A DNA stretch of 64,000 nucleotides, taken from positions 7,812,001 through 7,876,000 of the forward strand of contig OW051497.1 in the NCBI GenBank assembly GCA_932521035.1, in the 5' to 3' direction. Positions 35,881 through 48,898 of the stretch are shown one piece after another (position 1 is the stretch's first letter; every line of letters starts with the position of its first letter). The notes under the pieces are model-generated. The model worked only from the letters and a program-made list of their open reading frames with translations, was not told the origin of the DNA and made no database searches. The translations under genes were made by a program, and so were the position numbers. The stretch is from Oscheius dolichura (Eukaryota; Nematoda; Chromadorea; Rhabditida; Rhabditidae).

Positions 35881-38800
35881 CTATACTGTGGGAAGGCTTA
35901 AAAAATGTGAGGGGACGACGTCAGCCAACAAACTCAACTTCTCTCCACGGAGGTCGATTCCGGCTATGTCGAAAAATAGTATCTAAACGTAATTTTAAAT
36001 CGGAACTTTAATTCGTCTTACCAAATGATCACCCTGTGTCATTGCGCACAAAGCAGTCGCCATCGTTTCGTGTAAAAAGATTTGTTTTACATGATGCCCG
36101 CCATTTCGACTCTGTAAACCATTCGTTCCTAATTGAATTTGATAAAAACGTACAAAGACGTAAAAATGTTTCGGCTTAGGGATATTCGGGACGGGATCAC
36201 CGTCAAAATCCGTCTGGTTTGACGAATACTCCTCGACTGCCCTATGATGAATGAATTCGGCTAGATGCTCCACTGAAACGATCGGAAAATATTCTCGAAG
36301 TAAAGAAGGGACTCACTTTTTGTGTCATGCTTTGCCCGGACGTAGCGGGGAATTAGCAACTCATCAGGGCACTCCCTTTGTAACAAGGAAGAGGCTGGAA
36401 GTAGTTCCGCTTCTATTTCTTCTGATCCATTTATAGGCTCCACCATATCACAGTCATCTGCCTAAAACCGGACTTACAACAAAAGATGGGCTCTACTTAC
36501 CCGTCTCTGAGGCATTGTCGCCATGTCTTCGTCTACAGATTGCGGCGAGGATGGACTATTGGCCAACCAATGGCTGAGCCTGTCGGTTGATGGAATAGTC
36601 GAGCTTGGTGGGCGTATCTCATCAATAGATCCCTCTTCCTAAAGAGTAGAGCTAACAATAAATGGATCAAATCTCACCATCTTCTCTGGATCAATTTCCC
36701 GGTGAGGCGGAAGCTCTTCGGAGAATGCGGTCAGTGTTGTATTGGCCAGATATCCCTTGTAACTGCTGGAGCCCGGCTGACTAACCATAGAACTCGTCCC
36801 CGCCGGAAATTGGACATCTCCTTCGGTTATTGTAACATCCATCAGTCCATTATTCGGGGGAATTATTACTTCTTCCTCGTCGCTTGACTCCCAATCTTTT
36901 ACTACAGAAATATCCGAAGATAAGCTCGAACTGGAACTCGTACAACCCGAGGAACTGTAGGTAGTGGTCGTGCTGTCGCCTGCAAAAGGAAAAAGAAACT
37001 ATACAATACAACATTGATCTTACTGGAACTGTCCACAACCTCTTCAGGCTCTATAACAGTGATATCCGTCGAGGGGGTGGCCTCCTGTGGTGGAGGGCTA
37101 ACCCGTTCTTCTTTGATAATAACACCACTGGACAAGGACGGAGCAATGGCGATCACACTTGCGCCTGCGGTCTTAGGAATGATGCCAAGATGATGTTCCA
37201 GACTTTGAGGCGCCATATAGCTCTGACCAAAAATGCCGCCGGATGGTTGACTGGGCCCTGAGAGACAGGGTTCTGATACAGTACCAACACCTAAACCTAG
37301 TCCTCCTCCCATCATGTCATCGTCTTCATCCTCTCGTGGCGGAGTGAACTGGACCGGTTCCAGTTCACCCATACAGCTCTGGTCCTTTGGCATTGGAATT
37401 CCTCCAGAGGGTTTGGACATTATAGAGGGTGGTAGGATGGATAGCAGAGGAGCTGATGGTAGTGGAGGCTTTTCTACAGTTGGACTTTCCTTTTTAGCTT
37501 CTTCACCTGCTGACGAAGCTTAAAATCGTTGTTAGGAAAGATAAAAAAAGAAAACTAACCAGCCGCTTCCGGCATTCGAGGGGGAGTTTTATTCGCTTGA
37601 GCTTCCATCTCAGGCGCATAGGCCGGTGGAGTTGCATCCCCGTCGATCTCAACTTCGGCATTCTCTCCAGGTTTCTCCTCCGGTGAGTTGTTTTCTCCCT
37701 TCGGCGAAGCTGTTACCGAAGAGTCGGGGCTCGAGTCTTCTGTTCCCGACCCAGAGACGTGGGGTTCAATGGTTTCTGCTTCCTGTCCCACTTCCTCATC
37801 CTCCGTTTCCTCATCGTCATCTTCCTCAGAGGTCTCATCATCTTCCTCATCCGAGCTGGTACATCGGATGCCGTTGTCTTCATCCGGATTGAAGGCAGTG
37901 GTTTCTTCTTCTGGTTGCTCCTCGTCAGAAAAATCTAGCTGAAACAAAAATTTGGTAAAGGAAAGAGATCGAGATAGCCCACCTCAAAGTCTTCATACTC
38001 CACCGTTTCCAACTCGTCCAGGTCATTTTGTAGTTCTTCTTGTTGTTCCGCTGTTAACGCTCCATTCGAATCGAGAGTATCGAATTCTTCGAAGTCCGGC
38101 TCTTCGTTATCTTCCGTATACGCATAAGGATCGTACTCTCCGGATGGTTCGGGCTCTTCATCGTGATGTTGCTTTTTCTCTTGATTCTGACGGCTTCGAC
38201 TACTTTCAACCACATTTCCACTTTCCTGAAACAATGAAAAATAAAAGAGAACTGATAAAAGTACTCACGTCCAATTCCAATTCATCTCCGTAAACGTCAT
38301 CATCCTCGTTATAATCTTCATGTTCGTACATGTTCCCGCCATGCTCTAGCAGATTGTCGATCTCCTCCCGTTCCATAAATGCTTGCTCTCCGTTCAGTTC
38401 AGGGAACTCTTCCTCTTCAGCCAACCGTCGTTTATTTTGCTCTATAAACAAAAATATTTGATCCCCTTTCCCGAAAAGGTCGTATGGGGTTTCGTGCTCG
38501 TTATTAGATCAACAGAACGGTGTGCAAGATGTATAACAAGAGAGATAGAACGCACAACAGAAAAATATTTTAACTCACGAGCAAGGAAGTATTCCATAAG
38601 ACCTATAGATGGTTAGTCTTAGAAGAAAAAATAAAATAGGAAAACTCACTCTCCGGATCATAGCCGGTCTTTTTCTTTTTGGCAATGGGTGATCCATCAG
38701 GCCCTCTAACGACTTCTTCGTCATCTTCTGGGGAATCTTCTCGTCCAAATTGAAGTTCGTGTGTTTGTAGGTTTTCATAAATACTTCTATCCGGCCATAC

Positions 38801-39264
38801 CTAAATTGGAGGACTATAAAAGTAATAAAATAATGTTACCTTGGCTATTAAAAGGTCGAAACTAGGATCTGGCCTAAGAGATCTTTTCGAGACCAATTTT
38901 TTCCTGCATGTAGGACATTCTTTGTTCCCTCTTTGGAGTGCCATGGTTATACATTCAGAACAGAACCGATGCAAACACTCCTATAATTATAAATGAGAAA
39001 AGAATGGCAGTTAAAAACCTTAGCAGTCATTGTTTGGGAGAGGAGATCCAAGCAAATCGGGCAACTCATCTCTGTTGACAATGTTCTCGCTCCAATAGGC
39101 AAACTTCTCGAATCTTTAAATGGAATAACTTTCCGGACCTAAAATAATAATTTCCTAATAAAATTAAAATGTTTATAACTCACCCGGTCATAGTCATTAA
39201 TTTCCATTTCATCTCCACCAGAGAACATAAGCGGTTTGAGGTCATTCCGGGTCCGTTCGCCCAT
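35881..39264 (-). CDS. Polycomb RING1/RING2-type E3 ubiquitin ligase with very long acidic linker
   Basis: Catalytic subunit of Polycomb repressive complex 1, which ubiquitinates histone H2A. The ATG at 39264 starts [12 protein letters not shown]. The RING finger spans [22 protein letters not shown] and [19 protein letters not shown], followed by FDLLIAK, nearly identical in pattern to RING1B. A basic stretch ([13 protein letters not shown]) follows. Then come several hundred residues of acidic and Ser-rich sequence encoded by phase-matched exons ([40 protein letters not shown]). The C-terminal RAWUL-type domain begins [14 protein letters not shown] with [16 protein letters not shown]. It runs through [15 protein letters not shown] to a final exon ending at the TAG at 35881. 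The linker is far longer than in vertebrate RING1 proteins. An alternative is two adjacent genes, but I found no stop or start separating them. Total is on the order of 900-1000 residues. Confidence 0.88.
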
Positions 39265-40876
39265 TTTGGGCCCTAAAATATATTTTAAAATATTTTCAAA
39301 TGAGAAAAAGCTACAAAAATATAGGATGTTGTCATTGATTTAAAATAGAAATTTGAAAATGAAGCGGCGAAAGAAAAATGGCAGAAATCAATAAAATTAA
39401 TGACTTCGCGTCTTTTTTTGCGGTCAATGGGGCAGAAAGCACCATTTTGTGCTCAGAGATAATATTTGTAGCAGTACGAAGAAATGTTACGCTGCTCTTT
39501 TAGGCAAACGTAAAAAACACTAGCCGCTTCTAATGCCACACGCGGAGCAGTGTTTGTGCTGGCTCAATGACTTTTCGTTCCGGGACTCCACCAAGGTCAA
39601 TGGCAGTCGCGATTGAGTGTGGTCAGTTTTTAAATCAATGAAACTGACAGATGCCATCGCCGTGAAACGGTCCAGATGAGAAATTCCTCTATTATGAAAG
39701 AGACCTTTGGCACGGTGCCATGATCTTTTGGGCCTGCCATTCTCTCACGGTTTATGTGTTGATGACGGGAGGTGGTCAGCGGGTCAGTGCCTCTTGTTTA
39801 CCATTTTCAAACATATTTATCCACAGATGCATAGACCCGGAAAGGAACACGCCTATCTCAGTTTCATTTTTGCGCGTTCTCTCCTCAACCTTTGTCTATC
39901 CTAACTGCTTTTCGGTTTTAATCACTGCCTTGTGGTAGACGGGGGTTATGGCAATCTGTTACCACCCTAGGACATAGAGTAGATCTCTTACCAACCTAGA
40001 GAAATACAAAAGCCCTCTCTCGCCCTGTGCCGTTTGCCATGGCGTTGGGGTTTGTTTAGCCGCCTCTCGCAGCCTCTTTTCCACGGCTCGGCGCAACCGC
40101 GACCTCTGCCATGGGGGAGATAATGGGTGCCCGTGGCGATTCGATCAATATAAACCACAGAAGAGCAAATACAAACGATAAGGTATTGAGGTAGAAGTCC
40201 TCATACATATAAAAAAAATTCCCTTTGGCTCTTGTCCAGACGCAAAACCACAAATACATTTCGAAACTTATGAAAGAAGAGCGCATTCTCTCCGAACTGA
40301 TTCATGTTTCCGGAGGCAGATGACTTTGTCGCTGGTAGACATTCTCTCTTCAATTTGATAGTCCCAAATCAAATGTGACGGATACCGTTGTCTCTCCCTG
40401 TCTCCCAGGTAGAAATTGATAAATTTGGCCAAAGATTTTTTCTTTGATTCACCGAATATTTTCTCCATTTCAGGCGGCTCACCCTCTCACATGTTGTGAT
40501 GTTTCTCCTCTGTATTCTAGGCCATCGTTCTCTTTCCCTTTCCCTGGTCATTGACACTGAGTGCCAATCGAAGAATATAGTTCTGTAGAAAACACACAGA
40601 GAGATGAAGACCTCTCCCGCTCGCACACGAGCGATTTATCGGCTCCTGCTCAGCAGGTGATTCAAATGATGCGCAATGGCATGTGACCATGGGTCGCTCT
40701 CGACCTCCGCCACCAGTGGCGGAATTGTATGCCGGTGGCGCTGGAAAATGCCCACCTATGACCCGGGGTCGACCTTGCCGTAGCGCTGCGTCTCTCAGGG
40801 ACAGCAGTCTCTGCCCTGTCTGTGTGTGCCTCGCGGCGGCATTTCTGCCTGTACCATTCCCCCCGCCGCCCGGCTG
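39265..40876. promoter_or_regulatory. divergent intergenic region between RING1 and AP-2 genes
   Basis: About 1.6 kb containing the promoters of two oppositely oriented nuclear regulators. The part next to the AP-2 start (40680-40876) is GC-rich and Pro/Arg-coding in an open frame (40683-40877). That frame could be an untranslated leader or an alternative N terminus, but it is not in frame with the AP-2 coding sequence. Confidence 0.45.
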
Positions 40877-43311
40877 ATGTTGTTACTCGGTAATCAGGAA
40901 GATCGATCTATCATCGACAAGATTGGCTCCGCACTTCAACAGCGTGCCAAGAGTTCTTCTCTCTCGCCCAAAGAATATCCTTCCACTACCGTATCCCCAC
41001 ATTCAGCGATGAGTTCTACAAGCACTGAATCACCGGAGCTGGCCGCACACTCTAACAGTATGAAGAGGCCTTCCACCAGTGAGCTTGATTTCGACCTGAG
41101 ATGTAAGAAACCGCTCATTCTGGCCGAGCTCTTCAATACTTCTGCCGGTGGTCAAGAAAACGAGAATTCTGACTCGGAGATTTCTGATCAGTGCACTACA
41201 GAAGATGGTGCCTCAGACTGTATTAGCCCTCGTACTGCCGGTCCCTGCAATATGAACGACGTCTTCTGCTCCGTGCCCGGCCGGCTCTCTCTCCTGAGCA
41301 GTACCAGCAAATATAAAGTGACCCTAGCCGAGGTAAGACTCTTCTCTCTTTCTCTTTGTCTGCTTTGGCGCCTACACAGATGTCCACGGCATCAGCACCC
41401 CGCACTTTGATTAATGCGACTGTCCTTTCCGTGCCTGAAAAATGTCTGCAGGGGGTTTGTGGTGACTGTTTGAACAGCGAGTCCACCAGCAGCAGCATTG
41501 GCGCCCCGAAAAATTCTCTCATGCCAACTATCGGCCCATTGTGGGCGACCGCGCTCTCTTCTCTCGCCCCTCTCTCGAATGTCGCTATTACACAACTTTT
41601 GCCCGAGAGTGCTACCTGTTATCTGGTAAAAACTTGTTTCCCCGGCTGGTAATGCTCCATGAAATTCTAAGGGCTCAGACGCCGAAAAAATTTGCAACAA
41701 AAAATACAAAAGTTTATTTGACTGGCTCTCTTATCAGCCAAATTCAGCAGTTTCCCATAAAATGCGGGCGCAGTCATGTTTTGTATGACCCCTTTTGGAA
41801 CGATAAGAGTTGGGGAATGGCTTATCAACTTCTGTCCGTCCTACGGTAGTGTCTACTCCCATGAACCCTTAGGGGCAGGGGTCACATAAAAACATTGACA
41901 GCGTCCTTCAAACTGTAATTGTCGGGTTGGGGTCAGTTGAGAATGCGCCTGTCCCTTTAAAAAAGAACCGCGGGTAAAAGACCTTGGCCTTAGGAGGGAT
42001 GAGGGCTGATTTTTTTAACAGGTTAGACAAAAGTGTTCCACTCGATGGCCTTGAGGGCTTACTACTATTTTGCCCCACAAATTGCCAGATGGCAAAAATA
42101 TTTGTACAGCAGTTGCCCATCGTCTCATGGTAGTCTCATCAATTTCCCTCCCTGCCACCACCAAAAACGAACACAATAGAGAAGAGGGGCGGAAGAGGAG
42201 AATTGAACTGTGATTTTAATGCCATGGTCACTCACAGACAGACACAATGACTGACAGAGATTGTAACATTTTTGATGGGCGGTGGAACAACAAGCACTCA
42301 CACGTGTATGTTACAACCGCCGCGGGCATGAATAGTTCCTTGCCCGTAAAAAGAAGTGTAAAGGCCAGCGGTGTTCCCACGGCTCGCAACACGCTATTGT
42401 TTGAGACCACCGTCAGACGTTGGGGAGAACAATGTGTCTATCAAAAAGAAGAACAAGAGAGAAAGCATTAAATACATTTTCAGATACAAAGAAGACTATC
42501 CCATCCCGAGAATTTGAACGCCTCCATTTTGGGAGGAATCCTTCGTCGAGCTAAATCCAAGAATGGTGGAAAAGAGCTCCGCGATACCCTGGAAAGAATG
42601 GGCCTATCACTCCCAGCTGGAAGGAGAAAAAGCGCTACGGTAACGCTGCTCACATCAATGGTTGAAGGTACAGTAACATTATGGCGCATAGACTAACGTA
42701 ATATTTCAGGAGAGGCTTCACACCTGGCTAAAGATTTCACATACATCTGTGAGACAGAGTTCCCTGCAGAGGAGATCGCCCGGCATACCGTACATCAGAA
42801 ACAGGGAGAAGTGAATGTGGACAAGCGGAAAGAACAGCTGAATGCTACAGTGTTCGTTCTCCCGTAATTAGGCAATATATTTGCACTTTTAGCTCTGTAC
42901 TTCAAGAATTGGCAGAAATTCTCTCGTTGGACCGTTCTCCTATCATGGCAGAAACGCCTGAACCCTTGTTGGACGGCCCTATTCAAGAAGCCCTGAGTCA
43001 TTTCTCCCTTTGTACTCATGGTTTTGGTACACCTGCCCTTCTCGCAGGAATTAATGTTGCCTTAAAGTAGTTTTCTTGAATTTCTGTTTTACACTGACTA
43101 TTTCAGATTTGTTAAGAGCTCTTTGGAAACGATGGAGGTCCCCGAAACGGCCACAGCTCCCGCCCTGTCATCCTCCTCCTCCGTTATCAGCAGTATTGTG
43201 AATAATCCAAACTTCTTGCTGTCCCTCCATCCCAACTCTATTCAAGCTCTACTTCAGGCTGAGATGTTGAAGATGATTCAAAATCAGCACTCAGTCGCCG
43301 TTGAAAAGTAA
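40877..43311 (+). CDS. AP-2 family transcription factor
   Basis: DNA-binding nuclear regulator of ectodermal and neural development. Exons 40877-41332, 42484-42667, 42710-42851, 42893-43066 and 43107-43311 join to 386 residues. The conserved core is clear: [20 protein letters not shown] then [40 protein letters not shown] and [20 protein letters not shown]. The helix-span-helix dimerisation part follows ([45 protein letters not shown]). The N-terminal region is Ser/Thr-rich and lacks a clear PPxY-type activation motif. The C terminus, after VKSSLETM, extends about 60 residues with a Ser run and a helix ([13 protein letters not shown]). The frame is open upstream of the ATG to a GTG near 40826; I prefer the ATG. 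The first intron is long (about 1.15 kb) and contains a candidate extra exon. Confidence 0.93.
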
Positions 43312-43537
43312 TCGTATACCTCTTCTCTTAGAGAGAAACATTGTAATTGTAGTGTGTTGTCTTGTTTTGCTGTTATTGTTAGTTACTGTACTTGTAGTAA
43401 TCCGATGCGATAGTTGTGATATCAAAATCACATTTTTGAGATTTCGATTTTTATTGACGGGACAATTACCAGCGTGTTTTTACTTAGCCTTCCCAGTTCT
43501 TCACTTAAACTTCGTGTATATACATATTATCAAAGTT

Positions 43538-43543
43538 AATAAA
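43538..43543 (+). promoter_or_regulatory. polyadenylation signal of the AP-2 gene
   Basis: AATAAA about 230 nt beyond the TAA stop at 43311. Confidence 0.6.
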
Positions 43544-43609
43544 CAATCTGCCGTTTAGTTCTTTTTCTATGAACCAAAACAAAAATGAAGAAGAAAAAAT
43601 ATTTGAAGT

Positions 43610-44071
43610 TTAGAGGGCACCCTTCTCTTCAGTCAAGAGTATGTCTCCCTGAATACCGGTATCCCAATCAAATTCTACCTGTCGATAGGAGGACGAGAGA
43701 GGATCGATGTTTTTTACGGTAGGCTGAACCAAATCGCAGACAGACAGATAACTGTTTACCGCTCCATTTTTAGAACGAAAACTAACACCTAGACAGACTT
43801 TATTTTGAGTTCTGCGGATCTTTGGGCAGCTGGGTAAATAGTTTAAGGTTAGATATACTGTGAGAGAAATTTCGGCTGCACAGCGGAAGAACAATTTGTT
43901 AGAGGGTAATTTTCGATGGGAGAAGAAGATTAGTTCATTGCTCTTAGCTTTAAAATCGGCGATGAAATATCAATGGCACTACGCAGCATCGGCTTGGACG
44001 AAAAATGACCGCCTCAGTTCGAGTGAACGCAGGAAGTCTGGCCTGGGAAAAAAAGATTGACCCGGCCATTT
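43610..44071 (-). CDS. putative small protein, unknown
   Basis: An ATG near 44071 begins MAGSIFFSQARLPAFTRTEA. A GT..AG intron of about 50 nt can join it in phase to an open frame running to a stop at 43610. That frame reads NELIFFSHRKLPSNKLFFRC, then CPKIRRTQNKVCLGVSFRSK, and ends GDILLTEEKGAL. The result would be about 130 residues, basic at the N terminus and possibly mitochondrial. Other short introns could be placed inside the frame, so the model is weak. No family was recognised. It is convergent with the AP-2 gene. Confidence 0.35.
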
Positions 44072-47000
44072 TGGATGCTCACGTTTTCAAACAATACTAT
44101 GGAAGCCCCCGTTACCGGAAGTCGTCGCTCTTCTTTTTTTCTTTTTTTTTAAACGTGAAGTAAACCCCTCCTTTTTTGTATTTCGATCTCTGACCAGGTC
44201 CAGATAATATCAGATTATCATTCACTCTTGTTACTTCTTGAATAAAGCATGTGCAAATAGTTAAACCCACATTGTCGCACTTTTCTCTATAGAGAACACC
44301 TGGAGTAAGTTGTACTCATATTTATTAGCGAGATTAGTTTAAATGTAATGAAATTTTCGCTGAAATAAAAAGGATATCCAAAGGGAACTGGCCGTCACCA
44401 TGTGGCGGCAGGAGCAAATGTTTAAAGTCATTAAAGTATGTAACAGCACTCCCAGATGCTCTCTTGTAAAATTTTCTCCTGCTACTAGATGTCCACGTAC
44501 TCCTCAACACCGGCTATGAGGAGAGTGTCCGCGTCACATTTTTACGAATTAGGGCTGTGGTTGGTAAGGGCGGTGTCTTCCGGCTAATCCAGGCCTCCCC
44601 GCATTGTCCTTTACCCATCTGTCGCTTTAGTAAGGGGTCAATGTGGCCTGGAGCCTAATTGCAGACCTCCCAAAAGGCTTGGCTCCTTCTTGAACCTTCC
44701 CCCAACAGCCGTCAATTTTATCTGTTCTTCTTCGAATACGCAATATCTTTCCGGGAAAATGATGTCCTTTCAAATAAAATATTCAGAACATGCCGGGGAG
44801 AAGCCGGGGCATGTCTCCTCACTTCTGACACATGACTCCCGTCAGTCTTTGATCTTGCCACCGGGCAGAGGAGGGGGTTTTGCATTCCTTGAGATTGTCT
44901 CAGCCCGGTCCCTTCTCTCTCTTCATTGCTATTCCTTATATTCCTCCGGGTGTTTATGAAAACGGCGTGAAATATAGTGTGTATGAGCGAGTGAAGACAC
45001 CAAATTTCAAGCCTCACTGCCTCATTTAATAGTCACTCGGAAAGTCCAGTATGCATCCGATCGCATAAAAAATTACTGGGATTGGTCTATCGTGCCCGGG
45101 TGCGTGCGAGAGTCTCCGTCTTGCCCGCATCAGCTTCTACTTCATTCAGTAACCAAGAATATGCCGTTTATGCTCAAATGAGGGATTTATCTTTGAGGTC
45201 AGGAAGGGTGAGGGTCGCTCGAGCCTTTTTGGGTCATCGAAGACGCGCGGCCAATGCTACCGTGCTCGCTGCGCCCACCACCTACCTCGGTCGTGGTCGT
45301 AGCCGCCTTTTTGCGAGGGGTCACTCGCCGATCCATTGATCGCCCTCCTCTACCTCAGTCTATAATCACATTCGTGGTCACACCATCCACGAGTCAACAA
45401 TCCTTCCTTTTTGCATATTTTAGTCCCTTATTTCACACGTTTGATAGTCAAATCCCAGATCAATTAAATATGTGAGAGCAGTTAACACAATTCTCATTCT
45501 GGCGGGCAATTCAAAAATTTTATTGCTCAATAGAACACACTCCCGATTGACCTTCATCACGTGTGTCTCCCTGCTCACGGATTACACTCACTCATCTTCG
45601 ATCCGGGTGATCTGAATTGATCCAGCCCGAACTTCCTCTGTCTGCTAAACTTTTTGACCTCTTTGAAACTCTTTTTTTTAACTTTCAAGGGCAAAAGGCC
45701 TTCTATCCGATTGCTTTCCCCTTTTTGCCTTCTTGCTTCTTTAAACTACAGAAAAGACAATTTGATCCCGTAGAGTGCCCTGCAAATCCCTGCTTTCCCG
45801 TTTGCTTTTGCTTTTGCAATGATTGAATTAATGTTTTTTAATTTTTATTAACCATAAGAAGAAGCTCTCTTCCTTTCTAGACCCTTGTGACAGTTGAACT
45901 TCTAGAGGATTAAATCCGTTTAGTCCTATATTTGAACTTTTTCAATGGCTTCAAACAGAAGCTCAATAGTGCACCCATATGACTTCTACGAGGTTCTTGA
46001 GAGGTACTTGCTCTCTCTGATTCTTCTCAAAAACAGAACTAATCGCTGCCAGAATTACTCGTCTAAGCTACAGTGTTTAGCTCCAATCGCGGTCCAAATA
46101 TAGAGAAAACAGCAGACATCCTTTTCTACTTTCCTTTTTGTTTTTCAAATATAGGAGATTCGAGGAGATCAGGATGATGAAGCCGCAATATGGGCTTAGA
46201 AATCTTATCTTATAATCTCCGTGTAACTCTAATCGGGGTCTCGGCATCCCCCTCCTGCGGTTGCAACCAAAAAATCCTTATTTATAGATTTAATTTCTTG
46301 AATGTGGAGCAATTATGTCGATCGATAGTTGGTGGTGAACATCCATTTGCTGTCCAGCCGGTCTCCACCCGACCTCCATTCGCTGCCTTGGCTATCTGCC
46401 TCAAACGTCAGTCTTTGCTAAAAGTTCTCTCTCTGCCTCTCGGTATTCTCAGTTTCTTATGTTGTTTTCAAACCTTCCTCTTATGACCTTGTGCAGTGAG
46501 CGTTTAGTCTCGTCTAGACCTCGTCCTGATAGAGATTACAAGATGCCGCCCTAGCCCCGTTATACGCAGCTTAAATTCGTGGCGTTTTCTTAACATTTGA
46601 GCGGGAGAAGTTTTGCTTTCGCGCAGGCTCGATTAAAAGGACAATCGCGATTGTTTTCACCTCCTGATCAGACTTCCGCCTTCTCTGTTTGCTTGAGGAC
46701 AAAAAATGTCAGAGGGAAGAGATTTCGCTGCTTTACACCTTTTGCTACCTAAAAAGGGATTATCCAGGAATTCCTGAGAATTATCGCCCCCTCTCTTATA
46801 GGCTTGGCTGACGCACCCGCCTAGATAAAGATTTTGAATTTGAATCGCACTTTTTGGCGGGCTGGCTTTGGCTGCCTCTCCCCAGTCAGTAGCGGGAGAC
46901 GTTCCGCTTATTTACTTCTTTAGCTTTTCACCAAGTTGCCTCATTTGCAAGGGCGCAGTTCCGGTTACAGGCAAAGCAGGCAGCAACAGCAGCCCCCCAG

Positions 47001-48898
47001 GGCTATTTCCCTCTCGACTGGCCATAATGTGTTGCGGGGAGGGAGACTCTAGCCAGGGCAGTCTTTCCCTCTTCTCTCACCCTCTCTTTTGAAGCCCTCC
47101 TCTATGTGGCTTTCCACCGCGAAAACAACTGTTGGCCTCGCAATCCAGTCAGAATCAAACAATACACGTCTCCATCATGTAGTCGGCCTCGTTGAGCAAC
47201 ATTTTCTCTTCCTAGTAACGCGCGGGGTTGGACAATTATCATAATTATTTTTACTGTTCAATAGAGATCAAAAGAAATTCACGACCCTGACATTGAACGG
47301 CGAAATTATGAAAGTAATTGGAGATAATGGCCAACGGTGAGAATCGTACCATCTGTCGGTTATCCTTTTCATATTTTGTACAGCTGCTCGCCCAGCTGGA
47401 GATAAGATTGAGCTCTTCCTTACCAAATACGGGTCATGGTGAGCCAAAAATCTAAATGGAAGGGGGTATACTGTCATTCTGTTTTCGAGATCAATCCACC
47501 AAAAAAGGGCCGCAAAACGACTCCCTCGTAGATGGTGTGAATTAACGACCTCTTCTTTCTCTCGCCTACTCTCGGCTGAAAACATGATTCAAAAGCGATT
47601 TGCCACCATTCGAACAGAGAGAATAACTAGAGAGCGCAACTATGACTTTAGTATCGTGTATTAGATTCCGGAGAGAGCATCGATTAACCGAAACAAGGCA
47701 TGTTCTAAAAAATAGGGAAAATATCCCGGAAAAAAAATCAAGATATGAGTGGCGGAGTTGTGCTTATCTCTCACTTCTTGGATGTGCTATTGCCGCCTTT
47801 TATTAGGTTTCGTCCAGACGCGCTGTTCCAATAGCAGAGCCGAGCCGGCCCCGTCAAATATCCTCATTTGCCCACTCACCTCGGGAACCCCTGAAATCCG
47901 CCCTGCTCTCTCTCCCCCGCTCCTTCTTCTTTTTTCCTCTTTTTCTAGAGAGAGAAGAGAACCCAGCTAAGCCAATTGATCTTCCCCTTGTTTGGGGCTC
48001 TCCTCTTGTCTTCACTCTCTAATTTTCAACCACTCGTGAAATGGCCCTCCCACAAATTTCAGTCCTTCAACTTGATCAACATCGAAACTTCCTAACCTCT
48101 TCTTCTTTTTAAATATTTTCTTCCATGTATTTTTGGCATAGAAAAGGGATGGAAAAGCTCTTGAGCACGTCCGAAAATCACGCCGTTTTTGCAAACGCTT
48201 TGGTAAATAGTGAGAAGCCAATCGGCCGAGCTAGAGACCAAGCCGGGTCTACTACCGGGCAGAATGATTTTTGTAGACAGGCGAGCGGGTATTCTCCGAT
48301 TTTAACACTACTATACATTTATAACTTGACGTCATCCAACCAATAACGGTGCCCGTGAGGTTGTTTGGCAGCCAGCCTGCCTCGGCTCTCCTATGTTTTT
48401 CTGCTTTGCCCGCAACTTAAAGATTTCAGCGCAGTCACCAATGCGGCCCTCACTACTAGCGTATCCTAATTAGGTCATTATCATCAACTTCGCTTTTTAA
48501 TCCCATCCTCTTCAAAGAACTTACTTTTAACCATTACTTACAGTTCAAGACAGTCCGATTAGTGTGTTAAATGCCCCCGTTCCGTGTTATAATTAACGAC
48601 ATTACAAGACGGCAACTTTTGTCTAATTCAATTCAGCTGAAAACACTTGAATACCACGCGGGAAAAGTCGAAGAGGGATTACCTTCAGCCGTGCCTCTTA
48701 CCCCTCTTTTTTTGCCATCATTAGAAAGCGTAAACCCTCCCTCCTTCTCCCTTCCCGATAATGTTGTTTGAAGCCTCTTCTTTGAATACCTTAGCAGGAG
48801 AGAGAGAAGACTCCTTTTTATTTATCTCAGAAAATCTACGCCTTCCTCTATTTTCCGTCTACAATTGGTTGCAGTTATCTTCTTTTTCAGCAAGACGC
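44072..48898. other. 4.8 kb gene-poor region
   Basis: No exon chain supported. Open frames such as 45082-45339 (plus, Arg/Ala-rich), 46190-46486 (plus) and 47268-47585 (minus) lack domains or splice partners. Pyrimidine-rich sequence is common. It may hold regulatory DNA of the developmental regulators on either side; this is inference from position only. Confidence 0.45.

Noticed and set aside
37626-37942. Plus-strand Ser-rich ORFs
   Set aside because: Antisense of the acidic Asp/Glu exons of the RING1 gene; GAA/GAT-rich codons read as Ser-rich on the other strand.
40826-40876. N-terminal extension of AP-2 from a GTG codon
   Set aside because: GTG starts are not expected for a eukaryotic gene; the first ATG in frame is at 40877.
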